From UBA1479 sp002706405 (lineage in GTDB: Bacteria > Pseudomonadota > Alphaproteobacteria > Rhodospirillales > Casp-alpha2), in the NCBI GenBank assembly GCA_963972255.1, contig CAXATO010000004.1:62001-126000 (forward strand): DNA of 64,000 nucleotides, read 5' to 3'. A program made the position numbers and the translations under genes. This document shows positions 15,871-27,483 of the stretch, one piece after another. The stretch's first letter is position 1; every line of letters starts with the position of its first letter. The notes beneath the pieces are model-generated. The model made no database searches and was not told the DNA's origin. It worked only from the letters and a program-made list of their open reading frames with translations.

Positions 15871-17514
15871 TTGAAACCGAAGACCGCAGACGACGTCGCC
15901 CGCCTGATGGAACGCGCCGGCCAGGCGTTCCGCGCCGGAAACCTGTCGCGCGCAAGAAAAGACGCCGAAGACGTGCTGAAGGCCGTTCCCGACCACCCGG
16001 AAGCGCTCTATTGCCTGGGCCTCGTGCGCCACAATCAGGGCAAGACGGTTCAGGCCATCGCCCTTTTGCGCCGGGCCCTGGCCGCCCATCCTGAATTTTC
16101 CCCCTGCGCCGTGACCTTGTCGAAAATGCTGCTGGACAGCGGTGACAACGAAGGCGCCATCCGAGTTCTGAGCGATGCCCGGGCGCGGCTGCCCGACGAT
16201 CCCAATCTGTCCTTCGAGCTGGGCCGCACGCGGATCATGCTGGGCGACCCCACCGGCGGAGCGGAGGACCTGGGCCGCGCCGCCGAACTGGCGCCCGAGG
16301 CACCGCCGGTCTATGGCGCCCTCGGCATCGCTTATCAGCTGATGGGCGACGATGAAAGCGCCCGGGCGGCCTATGAAACGGCGCTCGAGCTCGGCAGCCA
16401 GGACCCGGAAGATTATTTCAACCTGGGCACCGTGCATATGAACGCGCGAAAATTCGATGACGCCATCGCCCTGTTCACGCGCGCGGCCGAGATGAACCCG
16501 AACCACCAGCGCGCCTTCGCCAATATCGGCCTGCTGCATGGGCGGTCGACGGACTATGCCAAGGCCATCCCGCCGCTGGAGCGCGCGGTGGCGTTGAATC
16601 CCGACGACGGCGGGGCGGTCAACGAACTGATCTATGCCTATGGCGCCGAAGGCCGGGCGGCGGAAGCGGCGGCCCTTACGGAGACATTCCTCAAGGCCCA
16701 TCCCGAAGCCGTCGACCTGCACGGCCAGATGGCCTTTGCCTGGATGCGCGCGGGCGAGCCGGAGCGCGCCATCGCCGCCGCCGACCGGGCGCTCGCGGCG
16801 GGCTCCTTCCCCACGCCGTCCCTGGCCATGAAATCGGCGGCGCTGAACGACCTGGGCCGAGCGGACGAAGCCGCCAAACTGCTCGACTTCGATTTGGTCA
16901 TGACGCGGGTTCAGAGCCCGCCCGCCGGCTATCATTCCCTGGCGTCCTTCAACAAGGATCTGGTGAGTTACCTGTTGAACCATCCCAGCCTGACCTATTC
17001 CAAGGTCAACCGATCGGTGGAGAACGGGCGCGGCACGCTGGAATTGTTCGACGGGACGGAGCACGGCCCGGCGCTGGAGCTGAAAAAGATGATCTTGGCC
17101 ATGGCCCGGGACTTCATGACCGCCCATCCGCAAGACCCGGACCATCCCTTCCTGGCCGACCCGCCCAAGGGGTTCGACGTCACCTGCTGGGGCACGGTCT
17201 ACGACCGCGAAGGCCGCCAGCTGGTTCATTTCCACCCCCCGGCCTGGCTGTCGGGCGTGTACTACCCCGCGCTGCCGTCTTCCATGAAGGAGGCGGCCCA
17301 AGGCCGCACCAACAACATCGAGGGCTGGATCGAATTCGGCCGCGCCTTCCACCTGATCGGCGACCGGCGCGAGCCGGCGGTGCATCTGGTCCGGCCCGAG
17401 GAAGGGATGATGGTCATGTTCCCCTCCTACTTCGGGCATCAGACCATCCCGGTGACCTCGAGCGACGAAAAGCGCGTGTCCATCGCCTTCGACCTCTGCC
17501 CCACCGCCGGATGA
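15871..17514 (+). CDS. TPR-repeat protein with C-terminal 2OG-Fe(II) oxygenase-like domain
   Basis: A 547-residue protein. Residues about 1-330 are some nine tetratricopeptide repeats (for example ALYCLGLVRHNQGKTVQAIA and DYFNLGTVHMNARKFDDAIA). Residues about 345-545 match the putative 2OG-Fe(II) oxygenase family 5, with VHFHPPAWLSGVYYP, then FPSYFGHQTIPV and the 2-oxoglutarate-binding Arg in KRVSIAFD. The TPR part would dock a protein partner and the oxygenase part would hydroxylate a substrate; neither is known. The TTG start at 15871 is backed by AGGAGAG seven bases upstream. It is the first core gene after the tRNA and stands alone. Confidence 0.8.
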   Translation: MKPKTADDVARLMERAGQAFRAGNLSRARKDAEDVLKAVPDHPEALYCLGLVRHNQGKTVQAIALLRRALAAHPEFSPCAVTLSKMLLDSGDNEGAIRVLSDARARLPDDPNLSFELGRTRIMLGDPTGGAEDLGRAAELAPEAPPVYGALGIAYQLMGDDESARAAYETALELGSQDPEDYFNLGTVHMNARKFDDAIALFTRAAEMNPNHQRAFANIGLLHGRSTDYAKAIPPLERAVALNPDDGGAVNELIYAYGAEGRAAEAAALTETFLKAHPEAVDLHGQMAFAWMRAGEPERAIAAADRALAAGSFPTPSLAMKSAALNDLGRADEAAKLLDFDLVMTRVQSPPAGYHSLASFNKDLVSYLLNHPSLTYSKVNRSVENGRGTLELFDGTEHGPALELKKMILAMARDFMTAHPQDPDHPFLADPPKGFDVTCWGTVYDREGRQLVHFHPPAWLSGVYYPALPSSMKEAAQGRTNNIEGWIEFGRAFHLIGDRREPAVHLVRPEEGMMVMFPSYFGHQTIPVTSSDEKRVSIAFDLCPTAG

Positions 17515-17522
17515 GCGGCAGG

Positions 17523-18239
17523 CTAGTCGGCCAGCCGCATCAGCGCCGGCACCAGATCATCGAAATGATCAATCAGCACATCGGCGCCGAGCTCTTCGAC
17601 GGGCCCATGGGCATAGCCGAAGGTGACGGCCACGGTCGGCACGCCCGCGGCTTTGGCTACGTTGACGTCGTTGTGACTGTCGCCGACCATGACCGCGTCG
17701 CCCGGCGCCGCCCCCAATTGATCGAGCACATGCATCAGATGACGGGGGTCGGGCTTGCGCGCGCCCGGCACCGTGTCGCCGCCGGCGACGGCGGCAAAGA
17801 ACGGTGCCAGATCGAGGGCATCAAGAATTTCCCCCGTCGCCCCCGCCGGTTTGTTGGTGCAGACGGCCAGCGTGCAGCCCGCATCGCGCAGGGCCGCGAG
17901 CGCTGCAACGGCGCCCGGAAAGGGCCGCGTCAGGGTCGCCGCGTTGGCTTCATAATGGCGGGTGAAGTCGGCGATCGGGCCGTCGGCCCCCTCCGCCGGC
18001 AGGCCGCCCGTGGCCAGCAATCCCCGTTCGACCAGCTTGGGCACCCCATCGCCGACCATGCCGACGACTTCCTCGAGAGTGACCGCGCGCCGGCCCAGGC
18101 GGGCGAGCAGCCAGTTCAACGCGGCATGAAGGTCCGGCACGCTGTCGACCAGGGTGCCGTCGAGATCGAACACGACCACCTTAGGAAAGGGGACTTTGGG
18201 CCGGGACGAGGCGGGTAAGTGCTCCTTAACCCCGGGCAT
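17523..18239 (-). CDS. gph: Phosphoglycolate phosphatase, HAD family
   Basis: A 238-residue HAD phosphatase. The nucleophile motif is VVFDLDGTLVDS, followed by motif II VCTNKP, the lysine in ARKPDPRHL and the metal-binding MVGDSHNDV. The cap domain size fits Gph, which dephosphorylates 2-phosphoglycolate from oxygenase side reactions or DNA repair. The ATG at 18239 is used; an in-frame TTG six codons upstream is possible. It is convergent with the TPR gene (eight bases apart) and divergent from glmU. Confidence 0.88.
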   Translation of the reverse strand: MPGVKEHLPASSRPKVPFPKVVVFDLDGTLVDSVPDLHAALNWLLARLGRRAVTLEEVVGMVGDGVPKLVERGLLATGGLPAEGADGPIADFTRHYEANAATLTRPFPGAVAALAALRDAGCTLAVCTNKPAGATGEILDALDLAPFFAAVAGGDTVPGARKPDPRHLMHVLDQLGAAPGDAVMVGDSHNDVNVAKAAGVPTVAVTFGYAHGPVEELGADVLIDHFDDLVPALMRLAD

Positions 18240-18394
18240 TGCATAATTCCATTGCAAGATTCCGTAACAAACTGTGACTTGGATGACACAAGATACTGTG
18301 GCACCTTGCGGCCCGACCCTCCAGATGTTTCACCGGAACCATCGATCGACCCCGATGACCACTGACCGAATCCTTTAAAGGCCCCCGCGTTTTC

Positions 18395-19768
18395 ATGCAA
18401 GCAGACGGAAAATCGACGACGACCGCCGTGGTTCTGGCCGCCGGGCTGGGCACGCGCATGAAGTCGGACCTGCCGAAAGTGATGCACCGCGTGGCCGGCC
18501 GCCCCATGATCGGCCACGTTCTGGCCAATCTTGAGACGGCGGGCATCGACCGGACCGTTGTCGTCGTCGGTGACGGCATGGATGCCTTGGCCGCCGCCGT
18601 GCAACCGCATCCGACGGCGGTGCAGGTCGACCGCCTGGGCACGGCCCATGCGGTGCTGGCGGCCCGCGATTTCATTCAGGCCCATCCGGCCGACGACCTG
18701 CTGATCGTATTCGGCGACACCCCCCTGATCACCGCCGAAACGCTGGGTGCCATGCTGGCGGCGCGACGGTCTTCGGCCCGTCCGGGCGTGGTCGTTCTGG
18801 GCTTCGAGCCCGCCGACCCCGGCCCTTACGGCCGCCTGATCCTGGACGGCGACGGCGCCCTGACATCCATCGTCGAAGCCCGCGACGCGACGCCGGCGCA
18901 GCTTGCGGTGACGCTCTGCAATTCAGGCGTGATGGTCATCGACGGCGCGCGCGCCCTGGACTGGCTCGACCAGATCACCAACGACAACGCCAAGGGCGAA
19001 TACTATCTGACCGACATCGTCGCCCTCGCCCGCCGGGACGGCGCCGCCGCCGCCGTGGTAACCGGCGACGCGGACGAGGTTCTGGGCGTCAATTCGCGCG
19101 CCGACCTGTCCGAGGCCGAGGCCGTCGCGCAGCGGCGCCTGCGCGCCCGCGCCCTGGAAGGCGGCGCCACCCTGATCGACCCGGATACGGTCTATCTGTC
19201 GTGGGACACACAGCTTGGCCGCGACGTGGTGATCGGACCCAACGTCTTCTTCGGGCCGGAAGTGCGCATCGCCGACAACGTGGAGATCCGGGCGTTCTGC
19301 CATATCGAGGGCGCCACGGTTGCATCCGGCACGGTGATCGGGCCGTTCGCCCGCCTGCGCCCCGGCGCCGACCTGGCCGAGGGCGTGCATATCGGCAACT
19401 TCGTCGAGATCAAGGCCGCGACCCTGGGTGCGGGCAGCAAGGCCAATCACCTGTCGTATGTCGGCGACAGCGTTGTCGGCGCGGGTGTGAACATCGGCGC
19501 CGGCACCATCACCTGCAATTACGACGGGCACGTGAAGTCCCGAACAGTGATCGGTGACGGGGCCTTCATCGGCTCTAACACGGCGCTGGTCGCTCCGGTG
19601 AGCGTGGGCGCCGGCGCCATTGTCGGTGCAGGCAGCGCCATTTCCAAAGATGTCGCGGCGGGGGCGCTCGCCGTGACCCGGGCTGATCAGAAGGAAGTAA
19701 CCGGCTGGGCCGACCGCTTCAACGCCAAGCGGCGCAAGGAAAAGCAAGACCGAAAGAAAGAGGGCTAG
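18395..19768 (+). CDS. glmU: Bifunctional GlcNAc-1-P uridylyltransferase/GlcN-1-P acetyltransferase
   Basis: A 457-residue cytoplasmic enzyme making UDP-GlcNAc in two steps for peptidoglycan and lipopolysaccharide. The N-terminal pyrophosphorylase has LAAGLGTRMKSDLPKVMH at about 12-29. The C-terminal left-handed beta helix has hexapeptide repeats and the acetyltransferase stretch around FVEIKAATLGAGSKANHLSY and GAGTITCNYDG. Length matches E. coli GlmU. It is followed six bases later by glmS, which makes its precursor, in an operon. Confidence 0.97.
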   Translation: MQADGKSTTTAVVLAAGLGTRMKSDLPKVMHRVAGRPMIGHVLANLETAGIDRTVVVVGDGMDALAAAVQPHPTAVQVDRLGTAHAVLAARDFIQAHPADDLLIVFGDTPLITAETLGAMLAARRSSARPGVVVLGFEPADPGPYGRLILDGDGALTSIVEARDATPAQLAVTLCNSGVMVIDGARALDWLDQITNDNAKGEYYLTDIVALARRDGAAAAVVTGDADEVLGVNSRADLSEAEAVAQRRLRARALEGGATLIDPDTVYLSWDTQLGRDVVIGPNVFFGPEVRIADNVEIRAFCHIEGATVASGTVIGPFARLRPGADLAEGVHIGNFVEIKAATLGAGSKANHLSYVGDSVVGAGVNIGAGTITCNYDGHVKSRTVIGDGAFIGSNTALVAPVSVGAGAIVGAGSAISKDVAAGALAVTRADQKEVTGWADRFNAKRRKEKQDRKKEG

Positions 19769-19774
19769 CGGGCG

Positions 19775-21598
<1,824 letters not shown>

Positions 21599-21656
21599 TC
21601 CCGCGGCGTCCGCGCGGCCACGCGCCCCCCAACGCCACGACCATCCAGACAAAGAA

Positions 21657-21684
21657 AAACGGCCGTCCCGAAGGACGGCCGTTT
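21657..21684. terminator. Bidirectional terminator between glmS and the porin gene
   Basis: A 12-base perfect stem aaacggccgtcc/ggacggccgttt with a CGAA tetraloop. A-rich bases precede it and T-rich bases follow it, so it can end transcripts from both convergent genes. Confidence 0.9.
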
Positions 21685-21741
21685 CCTTACTGAAAGCTCA
21701 ACCGAGCGGCGGAGCGCCGAAGCGCCCCACCTTAAGCCCGA

Positions 21742-22860
21742 TTAGAACTTAACCTGAGCACCGACCAGGAAGGTCATCAGGCTGTCGAGCGGAACCGTGG
21801 TGCCGTCGACGTCCCAGAACATCACGTTGCCGTAGATGTTCGTGCCGGCAGCTTTGATCTGCTGGTTGACGCCGAAGCCGAAGGCTTCGCCGTCGATGCC
21901 GTCGCCGGCGAGGTCGGACGTGCCCTGGAAGGTCACACCGATACCGGTGGCACCCAGCGAGTTCATGTTGGCCGTGTAGCCGACAGTTGCGGCATAGACC
22001 TTGTGGTCATCGCCGGAATCCTGATCGGACGAGCCGTACAGACCGGTCAGGGAGATGCCGCTGTCATGCTTCACAGAAGCACCAATCTGCCACTGGTCAG
22101 CAGTCGTGCTGTTGCCCGAGCGGTTTTCGTAGAACGCACGGCCACGAATCTGCAGGCCGCCCATCTTGCCGTCATACAGAGCACCGAGGCCCCACACGCC
22201 GGAATCTTCCAGGCCCAGCTGAGCGCGGAAACCGTTCATGGACGGGGTCTGGTACTGAATGGCGTCCTGACGGCCACCATCAAGGGTCTTGAACACGCTG
22301 CGGATGTTCGTGGAGGACAGAGCACCGGCCGTGTTGTCGTTGCGGAACAGCATGCCGGAAACCAGCAGGGAGGAATCCATACCGGCAAAGGCACCCGCGG
22401 CGTAGCCGAGGTCCAGGCCATCGGACATGCCGTCGGAGATCTGCGACTGCTGACCCAGGGTCAGCTTACCGAACTGCTTGTGGCTGAAGTAAAGTTCAGC
22501 TTTGCGCTGCTTGAAGCCGGTGCTGTTGGAATCCGTTTCCGAGGACTGGCTGATGTTCGGGGAATCGTTCGACTGCATTTCGACTTCGATCTTGGCGCCA
22601 ACGGAGACGGACTCGTTGACTTTGCCGGTCGCGGCGAGGCCGAAACGGGTGGAGCCGTTATCACCGTCCTGGTGGCGATAGCCGGATTCTTCACCGTCGT
22701 TGTAGAACATCATGTTGCGGTTGACCTGGCCGTAAACTTTCAGGTCGGTCGCATTGCCGTTCTTGATGGAACCGGCTTCGGCGGTGGTGGCAACCGGGGC
22801 GGCGAACGCGAAAAGCGCTGCACCGGCGGCACCAGCCATAAGGGTCTTTTTGAGGTTCAT
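21742..22860 (-). CDS. Outer-membrane porin
   Basis: A 372-residue general porin. The signal peptide MNLKKTLMAGAAGAALFAFA is cleaved after the AEA near residue 29. The rest alternates short beta strands and loops (VYGQVNRNMMFYNDG, AELYFSHKQFGKLTLGQ, GFGVNQQIKAAGTNIYGNV) and ends in an aromatic strand, FLVGAQVKF, with the terminal Phe needed for outer-membrane assembly. It should form a trimeric channel for small solutes. The start at 22860 has AGGAGC seven bases upstream; the frame extends 22 codons further without support. It is divergent from gor across a 438-base gap. Confidence 0.9.
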   Translation of the reverse strand: MNLKKTLMAGAAGAALFAFAAPVATTAEAGSIKNGNATDLKVYGQVNRNMMFYNDGEESGYRHQDGDNGSTRFGLAATGKVNESVSVGAKIEVEMQSNDSPNISQSSETDSNSTGFKQRKAELYFSHKQFGKLTLGQQSQISDGMSDGLDLGYAAGAFAGMDSSLLVSGMLFRNDNTAGALSSTNIRSVFKTLDGGRQDAIQYQTPSMNGFRAQLGLEDSGVWGLGALYDGKMGGLQIRGRAFYENRSGNSTTADQWQIGASVKHDSGISLTGLYGSSDQDSGDDHKVYAATVGYTANMNSLGATGIGVTFQGTSDLAGDGIDGEAFGFGVNQQIKAAGTNIYGNVMFWDVDGTTVPLDSLMTFLVGAQVKF

Positions 22861-23298
22861 TCGTTTGCTCCTAAGATGAGATTCACTCTTACAAATCCAC
22901 TTTGCCCTGGAACACCAAAGGATCACGCGTTGGTGATCCTGTTCCGGACGAGGGCAGTTTAGCGACTTGCCTCTGTTTCAAAAGCAAAATCCATCCTGAC
23001 TGTAGATTTTCTGGAACAGTGTTGCGCGAATGTCACACATTGAGAAGATTCAATGAATTTCAGACGCTTCGGCGACAGTCGTCCGCCGATCACATCCCGC
23101 CGGACGACCACCGTTGCGCAAATGTCACGGATTTGACACAGCTCGGGCGAATCTCCCCAAACGCCCCCCAGCGCGTGCCGACCTCCCTGCGCCGGCGAAC
23201 CCGGTTGAACCCGGCGATGAACTTGATTAGATGGGGGACGCTCCCGACGGCGGTCTCTATAACGCCACGCCACGCCCACAATCCAAAGGAACCCCGCA
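22861..23298. promoter_or_regulatory. Porin/gor divergent regulatory region
   Basis: 438 bases with no gene, between divergent porin and gor start codons. It must hold both promoters. The clearest internal structure is a near-perfect 17-base direct repeat (separate entry). The length is unusual for this gene-dense chromosome and suggests several regulator sites for the porin. Confidence 0.6.
23021..23129. repeat. Pair of 17-base direct repeats in the porin/gor region
   Basis: gttgcgcgaatgtcaca at 23021-23037 and gttgcgcaaatgtcacg at 23113-23129 match in 15 of 17 bases. They are 92 bases apart, one nearer each divergent gene. A regulator binding site is likely; which regulator is unknown. Confidence 0.6.
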
Positions 23299-24681
23299 AT
23301 GCCGCAGTATGACTATGACATGATCACCATCGGCGGGGGCTCCGGCGGGGTCCGCGCATCGCGCTTCGCCGCCGGCCAGTACGGCGTGAAGACGGCCGTG
23401 GTTGAAAACATGCGCATCGGCGGCACCTGCGTCATGCGCGGCTGCGTGCCGAAGAAGCTTCTCGTCTACGGCGCCCATTTCGCCGAGGATTTCGAAGACG
23501 CGGCGGGCTACGGCTGGGACACGGGTCGGCCGACATTCGACTGGCCGCGGCTGATCGCCAACAAGAATAAGGAGCTGGACCGCCTGGAAGGCGTCTATCA
23601 CCGCCTGCTGCGCGACGCCGGCGTGGATGAGCTGACGGGCACCGGCCGCGTCGTCGACGCCCATACGGTCGAGGTTTCCGGCCCGGACGGCACCCGGACC
23701 TGCACCGCGAAATACATCCTGATCGCCACCGGCGGCTGGCCGTCCCTGCCGGACATTCCCGGGATCGAGCACGCCATCACGTCGAACGAGGCGCTCGACT
23801 TGGCGCAGATGCCGGCCCGGATCGCGATCGTCGGCGGCGGCTATATCGCCGTGGAATTCGCCGGCATCTTCAACGGCTTGGGCGCCGACACCCATATCAT
23901 CATCCGCGCGGAGAACATTCTGCGCGGGTTCGATCCGGCGGTACGCGATACCCTGCACGACGAAATGACCAAGAAGGGCGTCTCCATTCACCAGGAAACC
24001 ACCGTCCAATCCATCGAAAAGACGGCGGCGGGCTTTTCCCTGCGCCTCAACGACGATGACATCCTGGAAGTCGACGCGGTCATGTACGCCACCGGCCGCG
24101 CCCCCAACACCAAGGGCGTCGGACTGGAAGAAGCGGGCGTCCAGCTGACCGCCAAGGGGGCCGTCGTCGTCGACGACCATTTCAAGACCAGCATCGACAG
24201 CATCTATGCCTTGGGCGACGTCATCGACCGGGTGCAGCTCACACCCGTGGCCTTGGCCGAAGGCATGGCCGTGGCCCATACCCTGTTCGGCGGCAAGCCG
24301 ACCACGGTCGACTACGCCGATATTCCCACGGCCGTGTTCTCGACCCCGCCCGTGGGCACCGTCGGATTGACCGAGGACGAGGCCCGCAAGAACCACGACG
24401 TCGTGATCTATCAGTCCCACTTCCGGCCCATGAAATACACCCTGTCGGGCCGCGACGAGCACACCATGATGAAAATGATCGTCGACAAGAAGACGGACCG
24501 CGTTCTGGGCTGTCACATGGTCGGCCTGGACGCCGCCGAGATGACCCAGGCGCTGGGCATCGCGCTCAAGGCTGGCGCCACCAAGGCGGATTTCGACGCC
24601 ACCATCGGGATCCATCCGACGGCGGCAGAGGAATGGGTCACCATGCGCACGCCCCTGCGCGAGGCGGAAGCGGCGGAATAA
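23299..24681 (+). CDS. gor: Glutathione-disulfide reductase
   Basis: A 460-residue FAD- and NADPH-dependent enzyme that keeps glutathione reduced. The N-terminal FAD motif is GGGSGGVRAS. The redox-active disulfide is Cys44-Cys49 in GGTCVMRGCVPKK, the form specific to glutathione reductases. The second nucleotide fold GGGYIAVEFAG is followed by IIIRAENILRGFD, whose arginines fit NADPH preference. The C-terminal HPTAAEEWVTM supplies the partner-subunit His-Glu pair. The gene stands alone, divergent from the porin. Confidence 0.95.
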   Translation: MPQYDYDMITIGGGSGGVRASRFAAGQYGVKTAVVENMRIGGTCVMRGCVPKKLLVYGAHFAEDFEDAAGYGWDTGRPTFDWPRLIANKNKELDRLEGVYHRLLRDAGVDELTGTGRVVDAHTVEVSGPDGTRTCTAKYILIATGGWPSLPDIPGIEHAITSNEALDLAQMPARIAIVGGGYIAVEFAGIFNGLGADTHIIIRAENILRGFDPAVRDTLHDEMTKKGVSIHQETTVQSIEKTAAGFSLRLNDDDILEVDAVMYATGRAPNTKGVGLEEAGVQLTAKGAVVVDDHFKTSIDSIYALGDVIDRVQLTPVALAEGMAVAHTLFGGKPTTVDYADIPTAVFSTPPVGTVGLTEDEARKNHDVVIYQSHFRPMKYTLSGRDEHTMMKMIVDKKTDRVLGCHMVGLDAAEMTQALGIALKAGATKADFDATIGIHPTAAEEWVTMRTPLREAEAAE

Positions 24682-24761
24682 CAAGGAAACCAACCACTGA
24701 GACGGCGAGGCGATGAGATTTCTTTATTTCGTCATGGCCGTGCCTGCCCGGCCATGACGGC

Positions 24762-24791
24762 GGAGGGGCTGACCGGTTCGCCCCTCCTTCT
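24762..24791 (+). terminator. Terminator after gor
   Basis: An 8-base stem ggaggggc/gcccctcc followed by ttct. A second stem, gtcatggccg/cggccatgac, lies just before it at 24731-24758. The two hairpins sit between the convergent gor and CoA-transferase genes. Confidence 0.55.
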
Positions 24792-24823
24792 CATTGCCTC
24801 ACTGTCTCTGTGGTGAAACGTCC

Positions 24824-26017
24824 TTAAATGATCTCGCGTGCCCGCAGGTCCGCGATCTCGTCCGCGCTGAGCCCCAAATCACCCAGAATGGCCTCCGTGT
24901 GCTCGCCTTTTTCCGGCGGGTGGACGACCAGCTTGGACTCGGTGCGGCTCATGCGGATCGGCTGCGACATCATCTTGGCCTTGCCGAAGCAGGTGGTCTC
25001 GCATTCCTCGGCGATGCCCAGGTGCTTGACCTGTTCGTCGGCGAACATGCCGGCCATGTCGTAGATCGGGCCCGAGGGCACGCCCGCCTTATTGAGGGCT
25101 TCGACCCAGTCGGCGCTGGTCCGGTCCTTGGTCTTCTCGGCGATCAGGGCGTTCAGGTCGTGGCGGTTCTTGGACCGCTTTTCGGGCCCGTTGAAGCGGT
25201 CGTCCTCGGTCCATTCGGGCGTCCCCAGCACGTCGCACAACCGCGCCCAGATGCGCTCGCCGGCGGCGGCGATGTTGATATGCCCGTCCTTGGTCGGGAA
25301 CACGCCGGTGGGAATGGAGGTCGGGTGATCATTGCCGGCCTGGCCGGGAACCTCGTTCTCCATCAAATAGCGCGCGCCCTGGAAGTCGAGCATGAAGGCC
25401 ATGGCCTGCAGCAGCGACGACGTGACCCACTGTCCCTGGCCGGATTTCTCACGCTCGATCAGGGCGATGAATACACCCATGGCGCAGAACAGTCCGCCGG
25501 TCAGGTCAGCGATGGGAATGCCGACCCGCATGGGGCCGCGGCCCGGCTCGCCGGTGATCGACATCAGCCCGCCCATGCCCTGGGCGATCTGATCGAAGCC
25601 GGGGCGCTTGGCATAGGGGCCGTCCTGGCCGAAGCCGGAAATAGAGCCCAGGATGATGCGCGGATTGACGGCCTTGAGGGCTTCGTAACCGATGCCCAGC
25701 TTGTCCTTCACGTCGGGGCGGAAGTTCTCGATCACCACGTCGGCCCCCTCGACCAGGCGCATGAACAGCTTGCGGCCTTCCTCTTCCTTCAGGTTCAGGG
25801 TCAGGGAGCGCTTGTTGCGCTGCAGGTTCTGAAAATCGGCCGTGTGGCGCTTGGCGCCCAAGGTGCCGTCCGGTTCGATGCTTTCGGGCAGTTCGACCTT
25901 GATCACGTCGGCCCCCCAGTCCGCGAGTTGGCGAACGCAGGTGGGTCCTGAGCGCACCCGGGTGAGATCCAGAACCTTGATGTGGTCGAGCGCGGTCGAC
26001 GCGGCGGTATGTACCAT
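24824..26017 (-). CDS. CaiB/BaiF family (class III) CoA transferase
   Basis: A 397-residue family III CoA transferase, which moves CoA between carboxylic acids through an aspartyl-CoA thioester. Family marks are VLDLTRVRSGPTCVRQLADW at the N-terminus, ADVIKVE, VVIENFRPDVKDKLGIGYE and SGFGQDGPYAKRPGFDQ. The likely catalytic Asp lies in VGIPIADLTGGLF. Substrates cannot be told from sequence; formyl-CoA/oxalate, carnitine and others use this family. GAGAGG precedes the ATG. The MFS gene upstream on the same strand, 124 bases away, might supply its acid substrate, but this is a guess. Confidence 0.9.
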   Translation of the reverse strand: MVHTAASTALDHIKVLDLTRVRSGPTCVRQLADWGADVIKVELPESIEPDGTLGAKRHTADFQNLQRNKRSLTLNLKEEEGRKLFMRLVEGADVVIENFRPDVKDKLGIGYEALKAVNPRIILGSISGFGQDGPYAKRPGFDQIAQGMGGLMSITGEPGRGPMRVGIPIADLTGGLFCAMGVFIALIEREKSGQGQWVTSSLLQAMAFMLDFQGARYLMENEVPGQAGNDHPTSIPTGVFPTKDGHINIAAAGERIWARLCDVLGTPEWTEDDRFNGPEKRSKNRHDLNALIAEKTKDRTSADWVEALNKAGVPSGPIYDMAGMFADEQVKHLGIAEECETTCFGKAKMMSQPIRMSRTESKLVVHPPEKGEHTEAILGDLGLSADEIADLRAREII

Positions 26018-26141
26018 GTGTTTCCTCTCCGAAAGCGGCTTGGCCCGGTTTTTGATTGTCGGGGCCTTGTATACAATTCCGATGTGCCGTTATCGGAATT
26101 TCCGGAGCCCAGGTCAATCGCCGCGCGGCACGGCCGCCGCG

Positions 26142-27413
26142 TCAGCCGCCCTTGTAAGCTTCCCCGTCGCCGTCATCGCCCGGCTCCTCATCAAGGCCGC
26201 GCGGATCGATGCTGATGACTTCCGGCGACGCACGGGGGACGGCGACGAAATCTTCCTTATCCTCGGGCTGGACCCCGGCGCGGCGCTGCATGCGGTAGAA
26301 GGCGAAAACAGCGGTCAGGACATGAATGACGGCCGAATAGGCGAAGAACGCATTGGGGCCCGCCAGCTCGACCACCAAGGACGCCAGCATCGGCCCGACA
26401 ACGGCGCCGATGGCGAACACCAGAATCAAGGTCGAGGCGATTTCGACGAAGTCCTCGGGCTCGGCCTGGTCGTTGGCATGGGCGATGGCGATGGCATAAA
26501 GCGCAAAGGTGAAGCCCCCATAGACAAAGGCGAGGCCATACATGGCGATGCGCGAGATTTCGCCGAACATCATAAGCGCCACGGCGCTGAGCCCGCCGCC
26601 GACGCAGATCATGATGATCACCCAGCGCCGATCGATCAGATCCGACCATCGCCCCAGCGGCCATTGGAAGACGGCACCCCCCAGGATGAGCAGGCTCATG
26701 AACAGGGACAGCTCGGCGATCGACGTGAGGGCGCTTTGCGCGAACAGGGGGACCAGGGTCCAGACGGCGCCGTTGATCAGCCCGACGGTCAGGCAGGCAA
26801 CCACGCCGACGGGCGAGATGGCGTAGACGCGGGGAATGCGGATGCGAACCTGCTGCAGCGGATGGGGCGCTGTCGCCCGCGTCAGCGCCACGGGCACCAG
26901 GGCGACGGAAACCAGCACGGAGGCGACCACGAACAGCTCAAACCCGGCAGGCTCGTACAGGTTCAACAGAAGCTGGCCGACGGTCACGGCGCCCAGGTTG
27001 ACGATCTGATAGATGGACAGGATGCGCCCGCGGTGTTCCCTGCCCGCGCGCTCGTTGATCCAGCTTTCCATGACCATGTAGAGCCCGCACAGGCAGGCCC
27101 CGGTGATGAAGCGCAGTCCCCACCAGGAAACCGGATCGACCCAGACCACGTGCAGAAGCTGCGCCGCCGAGGCGACCGTGCCGAACACGGTGAACGAGCG
27201 GATATGCCCGACCCGCGCGACGATGCGCGGCGCGAAGAAACAGGACAGGATGTAGCCCAGATAGAAAGCCGCCCCCATGACGCCGATGGCGAAGGGCGAA
27301 AATCCTTCGATCCCCGCGCGCACGGGCAACAGGGTGCCCTGAAGTCCATTACCGGCGAGCAGGATGCCGAAGCTGAGGAACAGGGCGGCGACGGGGATAA
27401 GAATGGCAACCAT
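26142..27413 (-). CDS. MFS transporter (YcaD-like)
   Basis: A 423-residue inner-membrane carrier with 12 predicted helices. It resembles the YcaD/CynX-like drug-type MFS branch (FYLGYILSCFFAPRIVARVG is a motif-A-like loop; WINERAGREHRGRILSIY is typical). The C-terminus is a long acidic cytoplasmic tail of about 50 residues (EEPGDDGDGEAYKGG). The ATG at 27413 is chosen over an upstream TTG. The substrate is unknown. Confidence 0.85.
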   Translation of the reverse strand: MVAILIPVAALFLSFGILLAGNGLQGTLLPVRAGIEGFSPFAIGVMGAAFYLGYILSCFFAPRIVARVGHIRSFTVFGTVASAAQLLHVVWVDPVSWWGLRFITGACLCGLYMVMESWINERAGREHRGRILSIYQIVNLGAVTVGQLLLNLYEPAGFELFVVASVLVSVALVPVALTRATAPHPLQQVRIRIPRVYAISPVGVVACLTVGLINGAVWTLVPLFAQSALTSIAELSLFMSLLILGGAVFQWPLGRWSDLIDRRWVIIMICVGGGLSAVALMMFGEISRIAMYGLAFVYGGFTFALYAIAIAHANDQAEPEDFVEIASTLILVFAIGAVVGPMLASLVVELAGPNAFFAYSAVIHVLTAVFAFYRMQRRAGVQPEDKEDFVAVPRASPEVISIDPRGLDEEPGDDGDGEAYKGG

Positions 27414-27483
27414 GGCTCGGGGTCGGCGTCCCAATGTCGATTACGTGGCGGAAACATACCCGGGCGATCCCGGTTCGGCGAAT

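Noticed and set aside
15646..17439. 597-codon open frame on the minus strand
   Set aside because: It is antisense to the TPR/oxygenase gene; its translation lacks any domain and results from GC-rich codon bias.
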